Below, piece after piece: positions 42,938 through 48,471 of a DNA stretch of 48,471 nucleotides (positions are counted from its first letter, which is position 1; every line of letters starts with the position of its first letter). The notes under the pieces were generated by a model. The model saw only the letters and a list, made by a program, of their open reading frames with translations. It was not told where the DNA came from and searched no databases. The position numbers were made by a program, and so were the translations under genes. Source of the stretch: Prevotella sp. (lineage in GTDB: Bacteria > Bacteroidota > Bacteroidia > Bacteroidales > Muribaculaceae); NCBI GenBank assembly GCA_023666665.1, contig JAMPBN010000001.1:585642-634112 (forward strand). The letters run 5' to 3'.

Positions 42938-43220
42938 ACCGCAACAGATTGGCGACATAATTCAAGACGTTTTTGAACGCGCCGGACAGAAAGACAATGC
43001 CGACCGCTATCGTGCTCTGGTCAACTGGGGCAACATTGTTGGCGGCGGCATCAACAGCATAACCACGCGCCGCTACGTCACGGAGCAGGGCGTGATGCAC
43101 GTCTATATCTCATCGGCTGCCGTGAAACAGGATCTGATGTTTCAACGCACGCGTCTGGTTGAGGAACTTAACAAATTTGCCGGAGTACCCGGCGCCATAA
43201 CCGATTTGGTAATTCATTGA
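42924..43220 (+). CDS. DUF721 domain protein
   Basis: The 98-residue protein matches the DUF721 family often found beside recF in Bacteroidota. It opens 'MKRIEPQQIGDIIQDVFER', has the conserved 'RYALVNWGNIVGGGI'-like centre ('RALVNWGNIVGGGI') and a C-terminal 'LVEELNKFAGVPGAITDLVI'. In other phyla related proteins act with replication initiation, so a DNA-linked role is possible, but it is inference. It overlaps recF by 14 bp and rsgA by 1 bp. Confidence 0.85.
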   Translation: MKRIEPQQIGDIIQDVFERAGQKDNADRYRALVNWGNIVGGGINSITTRRYVTEQGVMHVYISSAAVKQDLMFQRTRLVEELNKFAGVPGAITDLVIH

Positions 43221-44182
43221 TGCACGGACTTGTAATCAGCAATTTAGGCAGCCGCTACGAAGTGGAACTCGATGGCACGGATCAGGTTGTCACCGCCGCC
43301 GCAAAGGGAAATCTCCGCATCAAGGGCATTCGCACCACTAACCCCGTGGCCGTTGGCGACCGCGTCACTCTCAGCCTTGCTCCCGGGGCAGAACTTGCAT
43401 ATATAACGGCCATTGACCCTCGCGAAAACTACATTATCCGACGCGCATCTAACCTCTCGAAAGAGAGCCACATATTGGCAGCAAACATTGACCGCGCAAT
43501 CCTCGTGGTCACGCTGAAACACCCCGAAACATCCACCACGTTCATTGACCGTTTTCTCGCCACCGCCGAAGCTTACGATATTCCGGCAGTGTTGGTAATC
43601 AACAAGATTGACCTACTCACTGATACCGACAATATTGAGCTGCTCAAGGCAGTTGAATATCTCTACAAATCAATCGGCTACAAGGTGATTTGCACCAGCG
43701 TGAAGACCGGCGAAGGCCTCGACGAACTCCGCGCCGAAGTCAGCGGCCGAGTGTCGCTGCTTAGCGGCAACTCCGGAGTGGGCAAATCGTCGATAATCAA
43801 CGCTTTAGTGCCGGATGCCCGGGCTGTCACGGCCGCAGTGAGCGATGCCACCGACTCGGGAACGCATACCACCACGTTCTCGCGTATGTATTCGCTGCCC
43901 GGGGGCGGACGCATCATCGACGTTCCCGGCGTGCGCGGCTTCGGCACCCTCGACTTTGACCGCCACGAAGTGAGACATTTTTTCCCCGATATTTTTGCCG
44001 CCGGTCAGGAATGCCGCTTCTCCGACTGCCTGCACACCGAGGATAACCCCGGCTGTGCGGTACTCAAAGCCGTCGAAGAACATAAAATAGCACTAAGCCG
44101 CTATGCGTCATACCTCTCCATACTTGAAAACGACGTTGAAGGTAAAGTGGCAAAGTGGCGGAGTTGCGGAGAGAGGAGATGA
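43220..44182 (+). CDS. rsgA: Ribosome small-subunit GTPase RsgA
   Basis: RsgA checks late 30S assembly. The 320-residue protein is circularly permuted. An OB fold comes first (about 1-70), then G4 'NKID' (about 128-131), G1 'GNSGVGKSS' (about 183-191) and G3 'DVPG' (about 234-237). A zinc site follows, with 'CRFSDCLHTEDNPGC'. The true start is ATG 43220, which overlaps the DUF721 stop (TGATG); a TTG just before it is in frame but not needed. It closes the pyrH-recF-DUF721-rsgA cluster. Confidence 0.94.
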   Translation: MHGLVISNLGSRYEVELDGTDQVVTAAAKGNLRIKGIRTTNPVAVGDRVTLSLAPGAELAYITAIDPRENYIIRRASNLSKESHILAANIDRAILVVTLKHPETSTTFIDRFLATAEAYDIPAVLVINKIDLLTDTDNIELLKAVEYLYKSIGYKVICTSVKTGEGLDELRAEVSGRVSLLSGNSGVGKSSIINALVPDARAVTAAVSDATDSGTHTTTFSRMYSLPGGGRIIDVPGVRGFGTLDFDRHEVRHFFPDIFAAGQECRFSDCLHTEDNPGCAVLKAVEEHKIALSRYASYLSILENDVEGKVAKWRSCGERR

Positions 44183-44211
44183 GTAATGAGTTATGATTGA
44201 ACCCCAATACC

Positions 44212-44232
44212 TAATACATAACACCTAAAATC
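44212..44232 (+). repeat. Heptamer array before the cupin gene (3 units)
   Basis: The units TAATACA, TAACACC and TAAAATC are followed by T and the ATG at 44234. An opposite-orientation pair (GAGTAAT, GAGTTAT) lies just upstream at 44181-44194. Confidence 0.55.
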
Positions 44233-44233
44233 T

Positions 44234-44662
44234 ATGGTAAAGTTAATTGAAGGAGAAATTTTTGAAGATTATCGCGGCAAAATAATGTCGCTCAACGACT
44301 TTCGCTTCGACGGCGTTAAGCGTACATACACCATTCACCACCCCGACGCATCGGTTGTGCGCGGTTGGCACGGACATCAGAACGAACGCAAGTGGTTCCA
44401 CTGCATCAAGGGTGGCTTCACTATGGCGTTTGTGAAAATTGATGACTGGGACAACCCCTCGCTCGACCTGCAGCCGGAGATTTTCCACCTCTCCGACAAA
44501 AAGAGCGACCTTGTTTGTGTGCCCGCCGGCTACGCCAACTGCCTGAAAGCCACCGAGCCGGACTCAATTCTCCAGGTATGGAGCGACGTACCCCTGCCCG
44601 AAGCCTACGGCGACTCCTGGCGCTACCCCTCCACCAACTGGGTCGACTGGTCGCAGTACTAA
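44234..44662 (+). CDS. RmlC-like cupin (WxcM / dTDP-sugar isomerase-like)
   Basis: The 142-residue protein has a cupin core: 'DYRGKIMSLNDFRF', 'VVRGWHGHQNERKWFHCIKG' with the RGxH-type motif of the dTDP-4-dehydrorhamnose 3,5-epimerase superfamily, then 'VCVPAGYANCLKA' and 'LQVWSDVPLPEAYGDSWRYP'. It is shorter than RmlC (about 180) and closest to WxcM-like and FdtA-like sugar isomerases. It probably acts on a nucleotide sugar for surface polysaccharide. No other sugar genes stand next to it, and the exact reaction is not assigned. Confidence 0.8.
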   Translation: MVKLIEGEIFEDYRGKIMSLNDFRFDGVKRTYTIHHPDASVVRGWHGHQNERKWFHCIKGGFTMAFVKIDDWDNPSLDLQPEIFHLSDKKSDLVCVPAGYANCLKATEPDSILQVWSDVPLPEAYGDSWRYPSTNWVDWSQY

Positions 44663-44678
44663 TATTAACCGCCTGGAA

Positions 44679-44771
44679 TTACAGGCCTTCATTAGAGAAA
44701 CGAACTGCCAGACCGATGGCCTTGCCTAAGACAGGCGGAACGGCGTTGCCAATTAAATATTTAACATTCAC
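44679..44771 (-). pseudogene. Relic of a DNA (cytosine-5) methyltransferase, C-terminus only
   Basis: On the minus strand a short frame ending at TAA (44679-44681) encodes 'VKYLIGNAVPPVLGKAIG' followed by LAVRFSNEGL. The GNAVPP sequence is the conserved C-terminal motif X region of m5C methyltransferases. The frame meets a stop at 44826-44828, and the catalytic PCQ and ENV motifs are absent from the 330-nt gap, so only about 30 recognisable residues remain. It is a fragment of a lost restriction-modification or orphan methylase gene. It escapes gene finders because it is so short. Confidence 0.7.
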
Positions 44772-44886
44772 GATTGTTATATTAGATTGAGTTATAGTAG
44801 TATTGTGTTTTACACTTATTCGCAGTCATTCACTTGTGCCAGTCTTTTGCATCTGTCGTTGCAGTGTCCGAACCGGGTTTCGGATA

Positions 44887-44936
44887 ATTGGTTTGGATTT
44901 TTGCCAAAAATGGCGGTTGATTGGTTTGGATTTTTG
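44887..44936 (+). repeat. 17-nt direct repeat, two copies 33 nt apart, upstream of miaA
   Basis: ATTGGTTTGGATTTTTG occurs at 44887-44903 and 44920-44936. The second copy ends 9 nt before the -7 box and covers the -33 region. Spacing of about three helical turns would place both on the same face of DNA, as for a regulator site. Confidence 0.8.
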
Positions 44937-44945
44937 AAAAATCAT

Positions 44946-44953
44946 TAACTTTG
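44946..44953 (+). promoter_or_regulatory. -7 box (TAACTTTG) for miaA
   Basis: TAACTTTG lies 40 nt before the miaA ATG. A TTTG at 44925-44928 inside the second direct repeat may serve as the -33 element (17-nt gap). Confidence 0.75.
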
Positions 44954-44993
44954 CGGTGAAAATCAATAAAATAACCTTAATATACTAAAATCG

Positions 44994-45821
44994 ATGATGA
45001 AAGTGGTGGTGATAATGGGGGCGACGGCTTCGGGCAAGTCGGCGCTGGCAGTGGACCTGGCCGAGGAGTGGGGGTGTGAAATCATCTCTGCAGATTCGCG
45101 TCAGATTTATCGCCATATGCCGATTACCACTGCCGTGCCCACTGCCGAGGAGCGCGCCAGAGTGCCGCATCATCTTGTTGAGCAGCTGGAACTTGACGAG
45201 TATTATAGCGCAGCGCGGTTCGAGGAGGATTCGTTGCAGCTGATTGCCGATATGGAGCGGCGCGGCCTTGACCGCTGCATAGTGTGCGGCGGGTCGATGA
45301 TGTATATCGACGCTCTGACGCGGGGTCTTGACCTGCTGCCCACGATTTCCGATGCAGTCAGAGAAGGGACGCTCCGATTCTTCAACGAGCATGGCATTGA
45401 GGCCGTGCGCGAGGAGCTGCAGCGCCTTGACCCGGAATATTATGCGCGGGTTGACATCAACAACCACCGCCGACTTATCCACGCACTGGAAATTATCCGC
45501 GAGAGCGGCAAAAAGGTAAGCGAGCTGCGCACCGGAGTTGCCAAGCCCCGACCGTTTGAGATTGAAAAGCGGGTTATAGAGCTGCCACGCGAGGAACTCT
45601 TTCGCAGAATCAATGCGCGGGTTGACCGTATGGTTGCCGACGGCATGGAGCAGGAGGCGCGCTCGCTATATCCGCTGCGCCATCTCAATTCGCTCAACAC
45701 TGTGGGCTTCAAGGAGATGTTTGCTTACTTCGACGGCTTGATGGACCGCACTACGGCGATTGAGCGCATCAAGAAAAACACCCGCGTCTACGCCAAGAAG
45801 CAACTTACCTGGTTCCGCTAA
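44994..45821 (+). CDS. miaA: tRNA dimethylallyltransferase MiaA
   Basis: MiaA adds a dimethylallyl group to A37 of tRNAs that read UNN codons. The 275-residue protein has the P-loop 'VVIMGATASGKSALAVDLAE', the conserved 'EIISADSRQIYRHMPITTA' near residue 29, 'CGGSMMYIDALTRGLDLLP' and the C-terminal 'VGFKEMFAYFDG' and 'RVYAKKQLTWFR'. It stops right after TWFR, whereas most family members I recall carry a further 15-25 residues, so the tail appears short. A second ATG at 44997 is equally possible as start. Its substrate comes from the MEP pathway (see ispE). Confidence 0.93.
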   Translation: MMKVVVIMGATASGKSALAVDLAEEWGCEIISADSRQIYRHMPITTAVPTAEERARVPHHLVEQLELDEYYSAARFEEDSLQLIADMERRGLDRCIVCGGSMMYIDALTRGLDLLPTISDAVREGTLRFFNEHGIEAVREELQRLDPEYYARVDINNHRRLIHALEIIRESGKKVSELRTGVAKPRPFEIEKRVIELPREELFRRINARVDRMVADGMEQEARSLYPLRHLNSLNTVGFKEMFAYFDGLMDRTTAIERIKKNTRVYAKKQLTWFR

Positions 45822-45880
45822 CCGCTCTGCGAGCGTTACAAATTTCCTTTGGGGAATAGCCACAAGTCGGGAAATGTTGC

Positions 45881-45888
45881 TAACTTTG
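45881..45888 (+). promoter_or_regulatory. -7 box (TAACTTTG) for the MATE gene
   Basis: TAACTTTGCAGTCG repeats the sequence found at tRNA-Arg. The MATE ATG lies 26 nt after the box. Confidence 0.78.
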
Positions 45889-45914
45889 CAGTCGGAAAAA
45901 ACGATGCATCGCTG

Positions 45915-47282
45915 ATGATGGACAGAACCAAACACGGCTCAAGGCAGGTGGATATGCTCCACGGCCCATTGGCCGGAAAAATACTCGCTTTTGCCATTCC
46001 ACTGATTGCCAGCGGAGTGCTGCAGCAATCGTTTAATGCCGTGGATGTTGCCGTAATTGGCCGTTATTCCACGAGCCACGCCATAGCCGCAGTGGGCAGC
46101 AACGGCCCGATAATCAGCATTCTGGTGAATCTGTTTTTAGGCATCGCTGTAGGTGCTAACGTGTTGATTGCTATGTATATAGGCCGCCGGCAACTTGATG
46201 CGGTAAAGCGCTCGGTTTCTACGGTGATGATTGTGGCATTGCTTTCAGGCTTCATATTGCTGGGACTCGGCACCTCGCTGGCGCGGCCCATATTGGAGGC
46301 TATGGAGGCTCCGCCCGATGTGATAGACCTTGCCGCAACATACTTGCGCATATATTTCTGCGGAATGCCGTTTATAATGATTTATAACTTCGGCTCGGCT
46401 ATTATGCGCAGCATCGGCGACACGCGGCGACCGTTTTACTCGCTGCTGGTGGCTACGCTCTGTAACCTGGTGCTTGACTGGTTGTTTGTTGCGGTGTTTG
46501 GTATGGGGGTTGATGGAGTGGCATGGGCTACTGTTATTTCCAATGCCGTCAATGCCGGCATTATGGTATGTTTCCTCGTCAGGGAGCCTGAGCCGGTGAC
46601 CCTGTCGCTTAAAAACCATTCGTTTTCAACCACTGACTTCAAGAAGATGCTTCAGATAGGCATTCCGGCCGGGATGCAGGGTATGGTGTTTTCCATCTCT
46701 AACATCTTCATTCAGGCATCAATCAATAAGTTTGGTGCCGATGCGATTGCCGGCTCTGCTGCAGCGCTGACCTATGAGGCGTATTGCTACTATATAGTGG
46801 CGGCATTCAGTCAGGCCACCATTGCTTTCACCGGCCAGAACTATGGTGCCAACCTGCCCAACCGCTGCAAGAGGGTCTGGGCGGTGTGTATGACTTATAG
46901 CGTGGTGCTTTGCGGAGTGGCCAACGCGGTGATTATCTGGCAGGGAAACGCCTGTCTGGGTCTGTTTACTTCCGACCCCGAGGTGATTCGCTATGGGTTG
47001 ATTCGCTTCCACACCGCGTTGGCCTTCCAGGCTCTGGCAAGCTCCTATGAGGTGTCGGGCAGCTATATGCGCGGCTTAGGTTACTCGGTGCTTCCGATGC
47101 TGCTCACCGTGGTGGGAACGTGCGTTTTACGCCTGGCGTGGTGTGGAGTATATCAGCTGATTAGCAGCGATTTTGCCACCCTGCTTGCAATCTATCCCAT
47201 CAGCTGGGTGGTTACCGGCATTGCCGTGATCTCCGCGGCCCTGGTCATTCAACGCCGCGTCTTCAAACCCGTAAAACAGTAA
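45915..47282 (+). CDS. MATE family efflux transporter
   Basis: The 455-residue membrane protein has about 12 hydrophobic segments in two MatE repeats. It begins after a short polar stretch with 'ILAFAIPLIASGVLQQSFNA', has 'GSNGPIISILVNLFLGIAVG', 'MRSIGDTRRPFYSLL' at the end of the first half, and 'IGIPAGMQGMVFSISNIFIQ' opening the second. MATE proteins export drugs or metabolites with Na+ or H+ flow; the substrate is unknown. The frame is open upstream to 45849, but that start lies before the -7 box. ATG 45918 is an alternative. It ends 2 nt before a Fic relic. Confidence 0.92.
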   Translation: MMDRTKHGSRQVDMLHGPLAGKILAFAIPLIASGVLQQSFNAVDVAVIGRYSTSHAIAAVGSNGPIISILVNLFLGIAVGANVLIAMYIGRRQLDAVKRSVSTVMIVALLSGFILLGLGTSLARPILEAMEAPPDVIDLAATYLRIYFCGMPFIMIYNFGSAIMRSIGDTRRPFYSLLVATLCNLVLDWLFVAVFGMGVDGVAWATVISNAVNAGIMVCFLVREPEPVTLSLKNHSFSTTDFKKMLQIGIPAGMQGMVFSISNIFIQASINKFGADAIAGSAAALTYEAYCYYIVAAFSQATIAFTGQNYGANLPNRCKRVWAVCMTYSVVLCGVANAVIIWQGNACLGLFTSDPEVIRYGLIRFHTALAFQALASSYEVSGSYMRGLGYSVLPMLLTVVGTCVLRLAWCGVYQLISSDFATLLAIYPISWVVTGIAVISAALVIQRRVFKPVKQ

Positions 47283-47284
47283 AT

Positions 47285-47497
47285 GCGACGAAAAAGGACC
47301 CTACTCATTATGTTGAGGGTATAGTCGAAATGATGTTTGATGCTACCTCCAAGCCCGACAAGAAGCTGACCGCAGAAAGATTATACGGATGGCATACCGC
47401 CATATTCCCTAACAAGACGAGCTTAACCGTAGGCGCGTATAAAACTGAGGAAATGACGGTGGTTTCCGGCTCTTTTGGCAGGGAACGGATCCACTAA
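47285..47497 (+). pseudogene. Relic of a Fic-family protein (middle fragment)
   Basis: An in-frame stretch of 70 codons ending at TAA (47495-47497) contains 'HYVEGIVEMMFDATSKPD', 'LTAERLYGWHTAIFPN' and 'EMTVVSGSFGRERIH'. This matches the region between the N-terminal DUF4172-like part and the Fic core of Bacteroidota Fic/DOC proteins. The catalytic HPFxxGNG motif, the N-terminus and a few residues around 'NKTSLTVG' are missing. No start codon fits the family. It is a decayed piece of a Fic AMP-transferase gene, directly after the MATE gene. Confidence 0.72.
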
Positions 47498-47549
47498 CCC
47501 ATAATGCCATTTAATGAAACTTTTGGTGGTAGTGGGGTGTTTTGGAGGT

Positions 47550-47909
47550 ATGAAGCAAGTAATAAATGTTAAGCGGGCGTATGAGCCGGAGGAGGTTGGC
47601 GATGGGTTCAGAGTTTATGTTGATCGGTTGTGGCCGCGTGGGTTGTCGCACGAAACGTTTCATTACGATTTGTGGGACAAGGCGATTGCTCCGTCAACGG
47701 AGCTGCGCGAGTGGTTTCACGCCAATCCGCAGGCTGAGTGGCCGGAGTTTGAGGCGCGTTATCGCCGGGAACTGTTGGCGAATCCGGCTCTTGACGAGCT
47801 GAAGAAGACCCTTAGCGGCAAGGAGAAAGTGACCCTGCTGTATTCGTCGCACGACACGGAGCATAACAATGCCATAGTGTTGCGCGACTTGCTTTCTCAA
47901 CGTTTGTAG
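47550..47909 (+). CDS. DUF488 family protein
   Basis: The 119-residue protein has the family marks 'INVKRAYEPEEVGDGFRVYV', 'DRLWPRGLSHE', 'LREWFHANPQAEWPEF' and 'VTLLYSSHDTEHNNAIVL'. DUF488 proteins are small, soluble and of unknown function, sometimes linked to stress. The start at 47550 matches where the family begins; a 12-residue N-terminal extension from 47514 is possible and looks hydrophobic. A GGAGG stands very close before the 47550 ATG. The 3' end overlaps the convergent membrane-protein gene by 13 bp. Confidence 0.85.
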   Translation: MKQVINVKRAYEPEEVGDGFRVYVDRLWPRGLSHETFHYDLWDKAIAPSTELREWFHANPQAEWPEFEARYRRELLANPALDELKKTLSGKEKVTLLYSSHDTEHNNAIVLRDLLSQRL

Positions 47910-48304
47910 AAGTTGATGCGTTTGATTATGTGGGCAATGGCGAGCGCGAGGAATGCGAAACCTAAATAGCCGTGCCAGCTGCCGATTGCTGAGTGATGCC
48001 ACGTGATGAACATCAGTATGGTGGAAATGATGGCGGTCAGCAAGGTGAGCGTTCCGACGGCGGCGAGTAATTTCGTTACCGGTGATTTCTGTTGCATCAA
48101 TCTTTGGAACCAGTTCTGCCAATTGAAATGCAGCTGCAGATGCCAGCCAATCAGCAGAAAGAAAATGATGCCCAAGGCAATGTGGAGGCAAATGAACCCC
48201 ATGCCGAGCCACCAGCCATAAAGCTGAATGCTTGATGCCAGCATTGCAAGAGTAACCACCAGAAGCAACCAATCGCAGATTTTTAGCTTTGTTAGTTTGT
48301 CCAT
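47897..48304 (-). CDS. Small four-helix membrane protein (DUF4405/cytochrome b-like)
   Basis: The 135-residue protein has four hydrophobic helices: about 10-29, 'WLGMGFICLHIALGIIFFLL' (33-52), 'LLAAVGTLTLLTAIISTILM' (79-98) and 'HGYLGFAFLALAIAHIIKRI' (110-129). Histidines lie in or next to three of them, including HIALG, WHLQLH and the final HGYLGF/AHIIKR, which could ligate haem as in cytochrome b561-like or DUF4405 proteins. The redox role is inferred. It has its own promoter on the minus strand. Confidence 0.7.
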   Translation of the reverse strand: MDKLTKLKICDWLLLVVTLAMLASSIQLYGWWLGMGFICLHIALGIIFFLLIGWHLQLHFNWQNWFQRLMQQKSPVTKLLAAVGTLTLLTAIISTILMFITWHHSAIGSWHGYLGFAFLALAIAHIIKRINFYKR

Positions 48305-48333
48305 ATCTGTTGATTTTGCACATTTAGGGAGCG

Positions 48334-48341
48334 CAAAGTTA
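48334..48341 (-). promoter_or_regulatory. -7 box (TAACTTTG, minus strand) for the small membrane protein gene
   Basis: On the minus strand TAACTTTGCGC lies 29 nt before the ATG (48304). The remaining right edge (48342-48471) has no gene I can support; an imperfect inverted repeat spans about 48417-48450. Confidence 0.75.
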
Positions 48342-48471
48342 CATAAAAAATCGCGATATTTTGCCTGTCTTTGCAGTCAGAAATCTGAAAACGAAACAAT
48401 CATGGTAAATTAATGTCTCCTCAAATCCGCAACTAAATTTTTGAGAGGAGCAAATCGGTTATAGGAATACT

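Larger units (their letters stand above)
44829..44993. other. Gap upstream of miaA with 17-nt direct repeats
   Basis: Apart from the methylase relic, this stretch has no open frame I can support. It holds two copies of ATTGGTTTGGATTTTTG (44887-44903 and 44920-44936), 33 nt apart, and the miaA promoter. Confidence 0.6.

Noticed and set aside
45823-45835. CGCTC-tgc-GAGCG hairpin after miaA as terminator
   Set aside because: A 5-bp stem without a T-run is too weak to call.
48228-48413. 61-residue plus-strand frame at the right edge
   Set aside because: It runs antisense through the start and promoter of the small membrane protein gene and has no family features.
48417-48471. A further palindrome-plus-heptamer element at the right edge (TCGGTTA after an imperfect inverted repeat)
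   Set aside because: Only one clear unit is visible before the window ends and the inverted repeat has a bulge, so it cannot be supported here.

Overview
The window is a chromosomal stretch of a Bacteroidota genome, most likely order Bacteroidales and possibly family Muribaculaceae (family level is inference). The evidence is the recurring -7 box TAnnTTTG (usually TAACTTTG) with no good Shine-Dalgarno sites, phylum-typical genes (DUF4290, DUF721, META lipoprotein, DUF6359, an ACT-like protein beside nadK), GDP-fucose synthesis, meso-diaminopimelate dehydrogenase, and fairly GC-rich coding DNA. About 44 protein genes and two tRNAs are packed tightly with many 1-4 bp start/stop overlaps. There is no prophage, intact insertion sequence or CRISPR array.

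Layout. 1-3.7 kb: the end of a glycogen branching enzyme, a GT2 glycosyltransferase, tRNA-Arg(CCG), a thioesterase, dprA and a nucleoside phosphorylase. 3.7-8.4 kb: TetR regulator, fabG, DUF4290, rimM, groES-groEL. 8.5-14.9 kb: alaS, an acyl-CoA ligase and a secreted M6 metalloprotease. 15-19.8 kb: pta-ackA-ddh, then surE and a polyprenyl synthase. 19.8-21.8 kb, minus strand: gmd-fcl for GDP-L-fucose. 21.9-31.7 kb: ruvA, an M16 peptidase, a META lipoprotein, uvrA, ispE, grpE-dnaJ. 31.8-37.5 kb, minus strand: an operon pdxJ, exbB, exbD, tonB-like, cation:proton antiporter, GlmU-like. 37.6-38.9 kb: ACT-like protein and nadK. Then tRNA-Asp, a TPR lipoprotein, pyrH-recF-DUF721-rsgA, a cupin, miaA, a MATE transporter, DUF488 and a small membrane protein.

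The most unusual content is between the genes. (1) Short tandem arrays of a TAAC-led unit, usually 7 nt and sometimes 8 or 10 nt, occur at more than ten junctions. They often begin at or inside the upstream stop codon. At five sites the array runs directly into a perfect or near-perfect palindrome; two of these form an inverted pair between the TPR gene and pyrH. No repeat length is a multiple of three, so TAA falls in every forward frame, and several unrelated proteins get their last residues from an array. I know no named family for this element.

(2) groES-groEL and grpE-dnaJ are each preceded by a sequence with exact sigma-54 (-24/-12) geometry, suggesting RpoN control of chaperones; a weaker copy lies before the ACT-like gene. 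(3) tRNA-Arg(CCG) appears to replace the G19-C56 tertiary pair with A19-U56, and ends 3 nt before the start codon of the thioesterase gene. (4) The TetR, ruvA and gmd genes have start codons 4-9 nt after the -7 box, which predicts leaderless or nearly leaderless mRNAs. (5) Two gene relics flank miaA and the MATE gene: the C-terminus of a DNA cytosine methyltransferase and a middle piece of a Fic protein.
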